Origin: Planctomycetota bacterium
GTDB lineage: Bacteria; Planctomycetota; Planctomycetia; Pirellulales; Pirellulaceae
Assembly: GCA_016872725.1 (NCBI GenBank)
Contig: VGZC01000039.1
Coordinates: 1 to 52,928, forward strand
Reading direction: 5' to 3'
Length of the DNA: 52,928 nucleotides
Positions 31,254 to 39,558 of this stretch are shown piece by piece. Under the pieces are notes generated by a model. It searched no databases and was not told where the DNA came from. It worked only from the letters and a program-made list of their open reading frames with translations. Within the stretch, counting starts at the first letter, position 1, and the number at the start of each line of letters is the position of its first letter. The translations under genes and the position numbers were made by a program.

Positions 31254-32693
31254 ATGTCGACCACGCGCCGAACGGATTTTCAAAAGGCCCGCACCCCCGC
31301 CAAGGACGCCGCGCCGCGCCAGCCCCCCGTCGATCACAACGCGGAACTGGGAGTCTTGGGGAGCATTCTGCTCAAAGCCGAGGTCTGCGATGAAGTCGTG
31401 CCGATCGTGCGGGCCGAGGATTTTCATGACGAGGCCCATCAAAAGCTGTTTGACCACATGGTCACGATGTACAACGACGGGAAGAAGATCGACCCGACGC
31501 TCCTCGTCGATCGACTCAAGTCGGCGGGCCATTACGAACTGGTGGGCGGCACGAAATACCTCGCCCGAATCCTCGAAGCCGTCCATTCGGCCGCCCATGC
31601 CAAGTATTACGCCGATGTCGTCCGCGAGAAATCGACCTACCGCTCGTTGATCGACGCGTTGACGGGCATCCTGCGCGACGCGTACGAGCAATCGACCGAG
31701 GCCCACGATCTGTTGAGCTCGGCCGAACAGCGGATCTTCTCGATCCTGGACCGTCGCGGTACGGCCGAGGTTTTCAAGCTCAAGGACATCCTGCACGACG
31801 CCCTCGATAAAATCGAAACGCGGCGAAGCGGCGACCGGACGGGGGAAGGCGTCGAGACACTGTTCGCCGAATTCGACGCGTTGACGGGCGGACTGCATGG
31901 TTCCGAACTGATCGTGCTCGCGGCGCGTCCCAGCATGGGCAAGACGGCGCTCGCCATGAACATCGCTGAAAACGTCGCGATCGGCTTGCGGCAGCCCGTC
32001 TTGTTCGTGAGCCTGGAAATGTCGAGGACGGAATTGGCGGACCGGCTGCTCTGTTCGGCGGCCCGCGTCAACGGCCATCGGCTGCGAAACGGCACGCTAT
32101 CGCGCGAGGACGAACAGCGATTGATGGACAAGGCGTCGGAGATCAGCGAATCGCCGCTCTTCGTCGACGACTCGCCGACCCGCACGGTAATCGAAATCGC
32201 GGCCGCCGCGCGCCGCGTCCGCCGTATCTGCCAAAACCGACTCGCACTGATCGTCATCGACTACCTGCAATTGATCGAGCCGGACAATCCGCGCGATCCC
32301 CGGCAGGAACAGGTCGCGCGCATCACGCGCCGACTCAAGGGCATCGCGCGCGAACTCAACGTCCCCGTCCTCTGCCTCGCCCAGCTCAACCGCCAAGCCG
32401 AGGACAGCAAGGACCATCGGCCTCGACTAAGCCACCTGCGCGAATCGGGCGCCATCGAACAAGACGCCGACGTCGTGATGTTCGTGCACCGCGAGGAGTA
32501 CTACCTTCGCGGCGAGGACCAAAAAGAGCTCGCCGGCCAAGCGGAGATCATCATCGCCAAACAGCGAAACGGACCGGTCGGCGACGTCGAACTGATCTGG
32601 CACAAGGACTATACGCGGTTCGAAGACAAAGCGCCCGAACGGCTGCAGGCGCTCGACGACTTCAACCGAGGTCCGGCGTCCGACGAGTTCTGA
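31254..32693 (+). CDS. dnaB: replicative DNA helicase DnaB
   Basis: Hexameric helicase that unwinds the chromosome at the fork. The 479-residue protein has the N-terminal collar domain (NAELGVLGSILL) and a RecA-like domain: LIVLAARPSMGKTALAMNIA (Walker A), LFVSLEMSRTELADRLL, LALIVIDYLQLIEP (Walker B) and RLSHLRESGAIEQDADVV, with the ending AKQRNGPVGDVELIW. No intein is present. GGGAGGG at 31238-31244 precedes the ATG. It converges with rplI, which it often follows in other bacteria. Confidence 0.97.
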   Translation: MSTTRRTDFQKARTPAKDAAPRQPPVDHNAELGVLGSILLKAEVCDEVVPIVRAEDFHDEAHQKLFDHMVTMYNDGKKIDPTLLVDRLKSAGHYELVGGTKYLARILEAVHSAAHAKYYADVVREKSTYRSLIDALTGILRDAYEQSTEAHDLLSSAEQRIFSILDRRGTAEVFKLKDILHDALDKIETRRSGDRTGEGVETLFAEFDALTGGLHGSELIVLAARPSMGKTALAMNIAENVAIGLRQPVLFVSLEMSRTELADRLLCSAARVNGHRLRNGTLSREDEQRLMDKASEISESPLFVDDSPTRTVIEIAAAARRVRRICQNRLALIVIDYLQLIEPDNPRDPRQEQVARITRRLKGIARELNVPVLCLAQLNRQAEDSKDHRPRLSHLRESGAIEQDADVVMFVHREEYYLRGEDQKELAGQAEIIIAKQRNGPVGDVELIWHKDYTRFEDKAPERLQALDDFNRGPASDEF

Positions 32694-32721
32694 ACGATCG
32701 CGTTCTGACCGGTCGAAAACC

Positions 32722-32745
32722 AATCGGCCGCTCGCCGCGCCGATT
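32722..32745 (-). terminator. inverted repeat between convergent dnaB and rplI
   Basis: AATCGGC (32722-32728) pairs with GCCGATT (32739-32745) around a ten-base loop. Read on the minus strand it is followed within a few bases by a TTTT run, so it may end the rplI transcript; on the plus strand no T run follows. Confidence 0.4.
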
Positions 32746-32781
32746 CAAGCCGCACGCCGCGCCCGTTCCACGCGGCCTCGC

Positions 32782-33300
32782 CTACGCGTTGCTGGCCGTC
32801 GGAACGACCCAGACCTTGAGATCCGATTCGATTTCGACATGCAATCGGACCTTGACCGTGTAAAGGCCGAGTTCCTTGAGCGGGCCTTCGAGCCGCACCT
32901 GGTCGGCGGTAATCGAGATGCCGGCCTGTTTGAGGCCGTTGACGATCTCCAGCGCGCCCACGCTGCCGTACAGGTGGCCTTCGTCGTTGGCGTTCGCCTC
33001 GATCGTGATGCTCTGGCGCGCGATCTGATCGGCTAGGCCCCGGAGGCTCGACAACCGCTGACGTTCGATCTCGGCCAGCCGCGCCTTGTGTTTCTCGACC
33101 ATGCGACGATGGTGGTCCGTCGCGATGGTCGCCAGCCCCTGCGGCAGCAGAAAATTATTGGCGTATCCCGGTTTGACCTCGACGATCTCGCCCTGCTTGC
33201 CCAAATGATCCACGTTTTGGATCAGCAAGAGTTGAATACCGCCGTTCTTGCCTTTGGGCAGTTTTTGGAAAACGTCCGCCTGAGTCATTTTCTGCGCCAT
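32782..33300 (-). CDS. rplI: 50S ribosomal protein L9
   Basis: Large-subunit protein that bridges 23S rRNA domains. Family core: IQLLLIQNVDHLGKQGEIVEVKPGYANNFLLPQGLA (N-domain) and the C-terminal domain with GHLYGSVGALEIVN. The product is 172 residues because the N-terminus carries about 20 extra residues before the usual first strand. It lies downstream of ssb with no rpsR between them. Two in-frame ATGs exist at 33300 and 33288. Confidence 0.93.
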   Translation of the reverse strand: MAQKMTQADVFQKLPKGKNGGIQLLLIQNVDHLGKQGEIVEVKPGYANNFLLPQGLATIATDHHRRMVEKHKARLAEIERQRLSSLRGLADQIARQSITIEANANDEGHLYGSVGALEIVNGLKQAGISITADQVRLEGPLKELGLYTVKVRLHVEIESDLKVWVVPTASNA

Positions 33301-33311
33301 CGTCGTCGTTC

Positions 33312-33341
33312 TTTTTCAAGACCGCCTTTTTCAAGACCGCC
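33312..33341 (-). repeat. 15-bp perfect tandem repeat in the rplI leader
   Basis: TTTTTCAAGACCGCC occurs twice in a row (33312-33326 and 33327-33341), between ssb and rplI. On the minus strand each unit carries TTGAAAAAG, adding an A-rich tract before the rplI start. Confidence 0.95.
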
Positions 33342-33388
33342 GTTCCCCGACCTCGTGTGGTGGCGAGGCGCCGTCCGCGACGGCCCGT

Positions 33389-33871
33389 TCAAAACGGAAT
33401 GTCATCACCCGCATTCGCGCCGACCGGATGCGGAGCCGACCCGCCCACTCCGCTCGACGAACCGCCACCCGCGCCATACGATGCGTTCTCGTACGAGCCT
33501 CGATGGACGTCGCCGTCGTGCGCATCGCCGGGACCGTTCTGGCCCGACCGGCCCAACATCTGCATGCGTTCGCAAACGACCCGTAACTTGGACCGCTTCT
33601 GGCCTTCGGTTTCCCACGTATCGAGCTTCAGTCGGCCCTCGATCAGGACGGGCGAACCTTTGCTCAAGTAATCCCGAGCCACTTCCGCCGTGCGTCCCCA
33701 CATGGTGACGTCGACAAACGTCGTCTCATTGACCCACTCCCCCGACGCGTTCTTTCGCCGGTCATTCACCGCCAATCCGACCTCGGTCACCGACAACCCC
33801 GAATTCGTCGACTTCAGCTCGACATCCCGAGTCAGATTCCCCACCAGGATCACTCGATTGAAACTGGCCAT
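33389..33871 (-). CDS. ssb: single-stranded DNA-binding protein
   Basis: Coats single-stranded DNA in replication and repair. The 160-residue protein has one OB fold ([62 protein letters not shown]), a Gly/Ser-rich linker and the acidic tip DDIPF that recruits partner proteins. ATG 33871 is chosen because GGGAGGAAG lies just before it on the minus strand; the frame runs nine codons further up without a site. A promoter candidate lies upstream in addition to any operon read-through. Confidence 0.96.
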   Translation of the reverse strand: MASFNRVILVGNLTRDVELKSTNSGLSVTEVGLAVNDRRKNASGEWVNETTFVDVTMWGRTAEVARDYLSKGSPVLIEGRLKLDTWETEGQKRSKLRVVCERMQMLGRSGQNGPGDAHDGDVHRGSYENASYGAGGGSSSGVGGSAPHPVGANAGDDIPF

Positions 33872-33911
33872 CGCTTCCTCCCTTGAAGACGTGTACAAAT
33901 GTCACCTATCC

Positions 33912-33940
33912 AGTGTACGTGTCGGGAAGGGACTGGGCAA
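33912..33940 (-). promoter_or_regulatory. sigma-70 promoter candidate for ssb
   Basis: On the minus strand TTGCCC (33940-33935) and TACACT (33917-33912) are 17 bases apart, giving a start near 33905, about 35 bases before the ssb start codon. Each hexamer matches at four of six positions. Confidence 0.4.
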
Positions 33941-33978
33941 GGGTCTTTTTTTGGCTTCATGCTCCGTATCGCGCGATC

Positions 33979-34425
33979 CTATTCCCTTTTTCCTGCGTCT
34001 TTTCCTGCGTCTTTTCCTGCGTCCGGTGCCATATCCACGTCCGCCGATTCGCCGACGGTGGCGGCGACCGGCGGTTCGGCCGCCCGTGTCGGCCGCTCGC
34101 CTCGGGCGTGCTGGACGAGGACATCGACGAGACGCGGGTCGACCTTGAGCGGCAGGTGGCGAAGGATGTTCGCGTTGAGCTGGCATTCGCGGTTGAGGGC
34201 GACCAGCCGAGCCGGATCGAGTTTGAAATAGGTCAGCCAGTAGGTCCCCTTGCGGTGGCCGTTGATCGGATAGGCCAGCTTCTGTTCATTCCACAGCCGG
34301 CTGACCATAACCTCGCCGCCCATCTTCGTGATAAGGGCCGTCAGTTCATTCGAAACGCCCCCCGCATCCCGAACGTAGCGGTTCGAATCCAGAATGAACA
34401 TGCACTCGTAAACGTTGGCGGCCAA
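33979..34425 (-). CDS. rpsF: 30S ribosomal protein S6
   Basis: Small-subunit protein that pairs with S18. Core: YECMFILDSNRYV, GGEVMVSRLWNEQKLAYPI and GTYWLTYFKLDP. The start is TTG at 34425, supported by GAGGGAG on the minus strand (34440-34434) eight bases upstream; no ATG lies early enough. Of 148 residues, about 45 at the end are an extension rich in Ala, Pro and charged residues, finishing in DAGKDAGKDAGKRE, coded by a 12-bp tandem repeat. Confidence 0.93.
   Translation of the reverse strand: MAANVYECMFILDSNRYVRDAGGVSNELTALITKMGGEVMVSRLWNEQKLAYPINGHRKGTYWLTYFKLDPARLVALNRECQLNANILRHLPLKVDPRLVDVLVQHARGERPTRAAEPPVAATVGESADVDMAPDAGKDAGKDAGKRE
33989..34024 (-). repeat. 12-bp tandem repeat coding the S6 tail
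   Basis: TTTTCCTGCGTC is present three times without change (33989-34000, 34001-34012, 34013-34024). On the coding strand it gives repeated DAGK. It lies at the very end of rpsF, where length changes would not affect the fold. Confidence 0.95.
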
Positions 34426-34470
34426 GACCCAGTCTCCCTCACCTCTGACATCCGGTTTCCGATCCGCCGC

Positions 34471-34490
34471 GTCTTATCGCGTCTTATCGC
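34471..34490. repeat. 10-bp tandem repeat between pth and rpsF
   Basis: GTCTTATCGC occurs twice in a row (34471-34480 and 34481-34490) in the short gap between the pth stop and the rpsF ribosome site. It is AT-richer than its surroundings. Confidence 0.9.
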
Positions 34491-34501
34491 GGCGGGTCGA
34501 G

Positions 34502-35089
34502 TCAATCGGACGCGTCTTGTTGGTTGGTTGGATTCCCATTGTAAGTGTTCATACACGCGGCCATGCCTAGTTCGACCCAATCGAGGGCCGCCCGAGCGGC
34601 TCGCGGCACAACCGTTTTCGCGATCGAACGTTCCTCTTCGCGGAATTTGCCGAGCACGAAATCGGCGGGATCCCATCGATCGGGAACCGGTCCGATTCCA
34701 ATGCGGAGTCGAGGAACGTCGTTCCCGCAGCGCCGCAGGATGTCTTCCAGTCCTTTCTGGCCTCCCGATGAACCGGACGGTCGCATGCGCAGCCGGCCCA
34801 GGGGAAGGGCGAAATCGTCGCAAATGATCAGGATATCGTGGTTGGGAACCTGGTAGAAGTCGCGAACGCCGAGCACACTGGAGCCGCTGAGGTTCATGAA
34901 CGTCAGGGGACAAACCAGAAGCACGCGCTCGCCGGCATGCGCCGTCTCGACCAGCTCCGCATCAAACCGTTTCTTGGGTCGACCGACCGCCAGCCTCCGA
35001 CCGATTTCGGCCAGCACGTCGAATCCGACATTATGTCGCGTCTGTTCGTACTTGGGGCCCGGGTTGCCCAAGCCGACGATCACTTTCAT
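34502..35089 (-). CDS. pth: peptidyl-tRNA hydrolase
   Basis: Recycles peptidyl-tRNA by cutting the ester bond. The 195-residue protein has IVGLGNPGPKYEQTRHNVGF (Asn9, His19 and Asn20), LVCPLTFMNLSGSSV (Asn66) and IICDDFALPLGRLRMR (Asp92). The usual GGHNG motif reads GGQKG at 109-113, so the residue equivalent to E. coli Asn114 is Lys. Adjacent rplY-pth is a common bacterial order. Confidence 0.95.
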   Translation of the reverse strand: MKVIVGLGNPGPKYEQTRHNVGFDVLAEIGRRLAVGRPKKRFDAELVETAHAGERVLLVCPLTFMNLSGSSVLGVRDFYQVPNHDILIICDDFALPLGRLRMRPSGSSGGQKGLEDILRRCGNDVPRLRIGIGPVPDRWDPADFVLGKFREEERSIAKTVVPRAARAALDWVELGMAACMNTYNGNPTNQQDASD

Positions 35090-35143
35090 GGTTCCGGCAC
35101 GGGACTCCGCCCGTTGGATGGCGCCCGCCTGACTTCACCCGTT

Positions 35144-35770
35144 TCATTCACCATCGCCTTCCTCACCCTCGGCCGCCTTGCGCCCGATCACCTCCGGTTC
35201 GCTCGGCGCGGCCGTCGCAAGCTCCTCGTCGCCGACCGGCTGGACGCAATGCACGACGACCTGTTCGCCGTCGATCAGGAGCCGGGCGCCGTCGGGCAGC
35301 GGCAGTTCGCGCGCGTGGAGCGCATGGCCGAGGTCGAGCGACTGGACGGGGAGCTCGATCCGATCGGGCAGCGAGGCGACCGGACACTCGATTCGCACTT
35401 CATGCAGCACATGTTCGACCAGCCCGCCATTCCGCGTGCCGACGGCGTCGCCGCGAAGCACGATCGGAATGGTGATCTCGACCCGTTCGCCGGCCGACAC
35501 GCGGACGAGGTCGAGGTGCAGGACCTCGGTGCCGAACGCGTTCCACTGGACGTCGCGCACCAACGCCGATTCGTTGATGTCCCCGCGCAGATCGACCAGT
35601 TTGCTGCCCTGTTGGACAACATGTTGGACCTGTTCGGCCTCGATCGTCAGGCTGACGTTTTCCTGGCCATGCCCATACAGGACGGCCGGGATCCCGCCGA
35701 CACCCCGAAGGCGCCGCATCGACCGCGTACCTCGTTCCCGCCGCACCTTGGCGACCAACTCGACGGCCAT
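35144..35770 (-). CDS. rplY: 50S ribosomal protein L25/general stress protein Ctc
   Basis: 5S rRNA-binding ribosomal protein of the long, two-domain Ctc type (208 residues). Core: ELVAKVRRERGTRSMRRLR with GGIPAVLYGHG, then FGTEVLHLDLVRVS, followed by the beta domain (RVEITIPIVLRGDAVG, GGLVEHVLHEVRIECP, LPDRIELPV) and an acidic tail. ATG 35770 begins the conserved part and has GAGAGAA before it; the frame runs 33 codons further up with no family likeness. Confidence 0.93.
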   Translation of the reverse strand: MAVELVAKVRRERGTRSMRRLRGVGGIPAVLYGHGQENVSLTIEAEQVQHVVQQGSKLVDLRGDINESALVRDVQWNAFGTEVLHLDLVRVSAGERVEITIPIVLRGDAVGTRNGGLVEHVLHEVRIECPVASLPDRIELPVQSLDLGHALHARELPLPDGARLLIDGEQVVVHCVQPVGDEELATAAPSEPEVIGRKAAEGEEGDGE

Positions 35771-36004
35771 CGTCACGTTCTCTCGAGGATGATTGCCTGT
35801 TTCCGACGTCAGCCGGAGGAAAGACCGACGATCCACGCGGGCCCTGTCGGCCTGCGGGAAGCTGGCCATTTTGCCAGATTCGATTCCGTTTGCAAGCCCT
35901 AAATGCCTTGTCGGGCGCGCGTCCCCCGGTTAGGCTTGATCGGCCGACGGGCGTTCCGCGGGGAATGGGGGGGGTGGTCACGACACTTAGGGACGAAACG
36001 GCTC

Positions 36005-36337
36005 ATGGCCAAAACGCGCGCCGCGGCGCTGGAATACGTGGAACCGATCGGCGCCCGGGTTCTCGTGAGGAAAGATGAGCCGAAGCGGGAGACGAAGGGG
36101 GGCATCGCGCTGCCCGATCAGGCGGAGATCCCCACGATCACCGGCCGCATCGTCGCCATTTCCGCTCAGGTCGAAAGGGACGAGGACGTGCCGCTCCGGC
36201 AATACGACAAGGTCCTGTTCCATCCCAAGAACGCCATTCCCGTCGATTTCGAATCGGACAACCAGTTGTATGTGGTGCCCGTCGAGGACATTGTCGCCGT
36301 GTTCCGCCGACGGACCGAGAAGGCGCCCGCCGGCTGA
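36005..36337 (+). CDS. groES: co-chaperonin GroES (Cpn10)
   Basis: Lid of the GroEL folding chamber. In 110 residues it shows VEPIGARVLVRKDE, KGGIALPDQAEIPTITGRIVAIS (the mobile loop area), DKVLFHPKNAIPVDF and LYVVPVEDIVAVFRR. No groEL is adjacent, and no CIRCE inverted repeat is seen upstream. It is the only plus-strand gene within the minus-strand block glmU-prs-rplY-pth. AGGGAC at 35989-35994 is the ribosome site. The short mobile loop and lone placement suggest a paralogue or a partner of a GroEL elsewhere. Confidence 0.85.
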   Translation: MAKTRAAALEYVEPIGARVLVRKDEPKRETKGGIALPDQAEIPTITGRIVAISAQVERDEDVPLRQYDKVLFHPKNAIPVDFESDNQLYVVPVEDIVAVFRRRTEKAPAG

Positions 36338-36338
36338 G

Positions 36339-36384
36339 CTTCCGGCGGCCTACGCCGCGGAGCCCCTTCCGGCGGCCTACGCCG
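36339..36384. repeat. 19-bp direct repeat at the groES/prs convergence
   Basis: CTTCCGGCGGCCTACGCCG occurs at 36339-36357 and again at 36366-36384, eight bases apart, just after the groES stop and reaching into the last codons of prs. Each copy has a tiny GGCG/CGCC stem. It may be a duplicated 3' end of prs. Confidence 0.92.
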
Positions 36385-37348
36385 ACTCGGGTTCGTCCGA
36401 TTCGACGAACATCTGGCTGATGGACTGGTCGTGGTGGATCCGCTTGATCGCCTCGGCGAGGAGCGGCGCGACCGAACAGACGCGGATCTTGGGCAACGAC
36501 AGTTCGGCCTTCAAGGCGATCGTGTCGGTAATGACGACGCTGGTGATGGGCGCTTCCTGGAGCCTCTGGAGGGCTTCTCCGCAGAACACGGCGTGCGTCG
36601 CCGCGACATGGATTTCCCGCGCGCCGGCGGCGTGAACGGCCCGCGCCGCGCCGCAGATCGAACCGGCCGTACTGATCATGTCGTCGAACATCAGGGCGAC
36701 CCGGCCGTCGACCGGGCCTCCGATGATGTTCGCTTGTTTCGTGACGAGCGGGCTGGCGCGCCGTTTGTCGACGATGGCGAGCGGACCGCCGAGCCGTTTG
36801 ACGTGGCCGATCGCCCGCTTGATGCTGCCCTCGTCGGGACTCACGATCACCATCTGGTCGGCGGGGATCTCCATGTCGCGGAAGTGCTTGTTCAGCACGG
36901 GAGCGGCGTAGAGGTGATCGACGGGAACGTCGAAAAAACCCTGAATCTGGGGCGCGTGCAGGTCCATGGTGAGCACCCGGTCGGCTCCCGCGCGCGTGAT
37001 GACGTTGGCGACGAGCTTGGCGGTGATCGGGACACGGCCCTCATCCTTGCGGTCCTGCCGCGCGTATCCGAAATACGGCATGACGGCGGTGACCCGCGCG
37101 GCGCTCGCCCGCTTGCAACTGTCGATCATGATCAACAGTTCCATCAGATGGTCGTTGACCGGCGGCGACGTCGGCTGGATCAGGAACACGTCGCGGCCCC
37201 GGACGTCCTCGTCGATCTTGCAATAGTTCTCGCCGTCGGGAAACTTGCCGACGGTGATCCGGCCGGGAGACGGGAATTTCAGATAGTTGCAGATTTCCCG
37301 GGCCAGCGCGGGGTTGGCCTGACCGCTGAAGATCTTGAGTCCACGCAT
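36377..37348 (-). CDS. prs: ribose-phosphate pyrophosphokinase
   Basis: Makes PRPP from ribose 5-phosphate and ATP for nucleotide, His and Trp synthesis. The 323-residue protein has KIFSGQANPALAREIC, GKFPDGENYCKI, VFLIQPTSPPVNDHLMELL, VMPYFGYARQDRKDE (ATP site), VLTMDLHAPQIQGFFDVPVDH, VDKRRASP, and the PRPP loop ALMFDDMISTAGSI. Start ATG 37348 gives the normal family length. The frame continues upstream as a shadow of glmU. Confidence 0.96.
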   Translation of the reverse strand: MRGLKIFSGQANPALAREICNYLKFPSPGRITVGKFPDGENYCKIDEDVRGRDVFLIQPTSPPVNDHLMELLIMIDSCKRASAARVTAVMPYFGYARQDRKDEGRVPITAKLVANVITRAGADRVLTMDLHAPQIQGFFDVPVDHLYAAPVLNKHFRDMEIPADQMVIVSPDEGSIKRAIGHVKRLGGPLAIVDKRRASPLVTKQANIIGGPVDGRVALMFDDMISTAGSICGAARAVHAAGAREIHVAATHAVFCGEALQRLQEAPITSVVITDTIALKAELSLPKIRVCSVAPLLAEAIKRIHHDQSISQMFVESDEPESA

Positions 37349-37494
37349 CGCACGATCCCGCCGGAGGAGAGCCGCTCGACCGAGCCGATTCGCGACGCGG
37401 CCCGCGGGGCCAATTCTCGCAAAATCGTCGGCCGCCGATAGGGGGCGCCGCCGATCGACGCACGTCGATCGGATCCGGCGCCGGGCCGACCGGC

Positions 37495-38253
37495 TCACCC
37501 CATGCCGAGCCGAACCATTTCGTCCTCGACACGCCGCAGATCGTCCCACGTGTTGATGCTCAGCGCCTCGCTCGGCCGAAGCACGGCCATCGCCTCGACC
37601 CGCTTGCCGGCCGCCTTGAGCAGTCCCGGGCAATCGGTGAGATAGTATTCGCGCTGGCGGTTGTCGTTGCCGATGCGATCGAGGGCCCAGAAGAGGTCGT
37701 CGCGGTCGAACAGATACGTGCTCATGTTGACCTCGCGGATCGCCTTCTGTTCGGGCGTCGCGTCCTTCTCCTCGACGATCGCCTCGAACGTGTTCGATCC
37801 GGGCGACCGGACGATGCGCCCGAGCCCGGTCGGATCGTCGTGCAGGAGGGTGCCGAGCAGGCAAGCGGTCGGCTCGGCGACGAAGGCGTCGAGCAGTTCG
37901 CCGAGCGAGGCGGGCTGGACGAGGGGTGAATCGCCGGTCACGACGAGCACGGGGCCGCTGTGCCGTTCGAGCGCGTCGCGGCACATGAGGACGGCGTGGC
38001 CCGTGCCAAGCTGCTCCCGCTGCTCGGCGAATTCGACGCCCGCCCGCGACCCGACGCTCGACCGCACATCGTCGGCCCGGTATCCGACGACGACGATCTT
38101 GCGTTCGACGCGAGCCCGGTCGAGCGCGTCGAGGACGTAGTGCAGGAGCGGCCGACCGAGGGCCTCGACAAGCACCTTGGGGAGGTCGGTCTTCATCCTC
38201 GTGCCTTTGCCGGCGGCGAGGATCACGGCGGCCGTCTTGTTCCGGGGATCCAT
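37495..38253 (-). CDS. nucleotidyltransferase, GlmU N-terminal-like
   Basis: A 252-residue uridylyltransferase-type protein: AAVILAAGKGTRMKTDLPKV (nucleotide site), GHAVLMCRDALERH, LVVTGDSPLVQP, IVEEKDATPEQKAIREVN and YYLTDCPGLLK match the N-terminal half of GlmU. The left-handed beta-helix acetyltransferase half is absent, so it can only activate a sugar phosphate; acetylation would need another enzyme. ATG 38253 is preceded by GAGGTT on the minus strand. It is followed by prs after 146 bases, an order seen in other bacteria as glmU-prs. Confidence 0.88.
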   Translation of the reverse strand: MDPRNKTAAVILAAGKGTRMKTDLPKVLVEALGRPLLHYVLDALDRARVERKIVVVGYRADDVRSSVGSRAGVEFAEQREQLGTGHAVLMCRDALERHSGPVLVVTGDSPLVQPASLGELLDAFVAEPTACLLGTLLHDDPTGLGRIVRSPGSNTFEAIVEEKDATPEQKAIREVNMSTYLFDRDDLFWALDRIGNDNRQREYYLTDCPGLLKAAGKRVEAMAVLRPSEALSINTWDDLRRVEDEMVRLGMG

Positions 38254-38396
38254 AGCGCTGCGAACCTCGATTCCACAAGGCCTTCCGAGCGGCGAACGGG
38301 CGACCGCGCGGGTCAGGTTCCCGTATCCAACGCGTACTGGTACCCGTTCTTCCCCGTCCTGGCAAGCCGAACGGCCCGAACGGCATCCACCGTGCG

Positions 38397-38425
38397 TTGA
38401 CAGGTCGGCGGGCCCGGGCAAAAAT
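38397..38425 (+). promoter_or_regulatory. sigma-70 promoter of the argBDF-rph operon
   Basis: TTGACA (38397-38402), a 17-base spacer and AAAAAT (38420-38425; four of six matches). The start would fall near 38432, about 70 bases before argB. No ArgR-type operator is recognised. The rest of the 246-base gap to glmU shows nothing else. Confidence 0.6.
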
Positions 38426-38499
38426 AGTCGGTTTTCCCCGAAGCCGGGCGCGTTTCGCGCGACGTCGCCGACCACCCGACCTCCCGGGAGCCGACTCCC

Positions 38500-39408
38500 T
38501 TGGACGCCGCCATCCAAAAAGCCGATACCCTCATCGAAGCCCTCGGCTGGATCCGCCGGTTCAAGGACAAGGTCACCGTGATCAAGGTCGGCGGCAGCGT
38601 CATGGAGGACCCGAACTCGCTCCGCCATGTTCTGCTCGATCTCGTCTTCATGGCGACGGTCGGCATGCGGCCCGTCGTCGTCCATGGAGGAGGCGCCGCG
38701 ATCAGCCGGGCGATGGACGAGGCGGGCATCGAGGCGCGGTTCATTCAAGGCCGCAGGTACACCGATGACGCGACGCTCGCCATCGTCGAACGGATTCTCG
38801 CCGGAGAGACGAACGAGCGGATGGCTCGCGAGATCGAACAGCTTGGCGGCCGCGCCATGAATCTGAATTTCCGGACCACGAACGTCCTTTTCGGCGAACG
38901 CTTGACCTTGACCGACGCCGCCGGACGATCGGTGGACCTGGGACGCGTCGGCGCGGTCACGCGGGTCGATCGGTCGGTGATCGAGAACCTCTGTTACGCC
39001 GGTCAGATCCCCGTGATCCCATCGATGTGCCTCGACGACGCCGGCGGAAAGCTCAACGTGAACGCCGACACGGCGGCGACCGCCGTCGCGCAGGCGGTCC
39101 GAGCGGAGAAACTGGTCTTCCTCAGCGACGTCAACGGAGTCCGCCGCGACAAATCGGATCCCGCGTCCCGCATCGATTCGCTCACCGCGTCCGAAGCCCG
39201 CCGTTGGATCGCCGCCGGTTGGATCGAATCGGGGATGATCCCCAAGGTCGAAGCGTGCCTCGACACGCTCGCGCATGGCGTCGGCAAAGTCCATATCATC
39301 GATGGCCGACTTCGCCATTCGCTGCTCCTCGAGGTCTACACGACGCAAGGGGTCGGAACCCAAATCGTCCGGGACGACCCGGGACGGGAGGTCGGCGGAA
39401 GTTCGTGA
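38500..39408 (+). CDS. argB: acetylglutamate kinase
   Basis: Second step of arginine synthesis: phosphorylates N-acetylglutamate. The 302-residue protein shows [12 protein letters not shown] (Lys of the ATP site), [61 protein letters not shown] and VFLSDVNGV, ending in [26 protein letters not shown]. The start is TTG at 38500, with CGGGAG at 38485-38490; no ATG is placed better. It opens the argB-argD-argF-rph operon. Confidence 0.95.
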   Translation: MDAAIQKADTLIEALGWIRRFKDKVTVIKVGGSVMEDPNSLRHVLLDLVFMATVGMRPVVVHGGGAAISRAMDEAGIEARFIQGRRYTDDATLAIVERILAGETNERMAREIEQLGGRAMNLNFRTTNVLFGERLTLTDAAGRSVDLGRVGAVTRVDRSVIENLCYAGQIPVIPSMCLDDAGGKLNVNADTAATAVAQAVRAEKLVFLSDVNGVRRDKSDPASRIDSLTASEARRWIAAGWIESGMIPKVEACLDTLAHGVGKVHIIDGRLRHSLLLEVYTTQGVGTQIVRDDPGREVGGSS

Positions 39409-39558
39409 ACCGGAGCGGACGCGGCCGTGTCCTAGCCTGCGAATCCGCGGGCATCGAACGGCCCGCGTGCCAAAAGGCGCCGCGCATCGCGGGCGCATCC
39501 CGTGATGCGTCCGACGCGGCGCGGCAAACGACATGCTGGGAACAAGGAGACCGTGCGA

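Noticed and set aside
35771-36004. CIRCE element upstream of groES
   Set aside because: No TTAGCACTC-N9-GAGTGCTAA inverted repeat is present.
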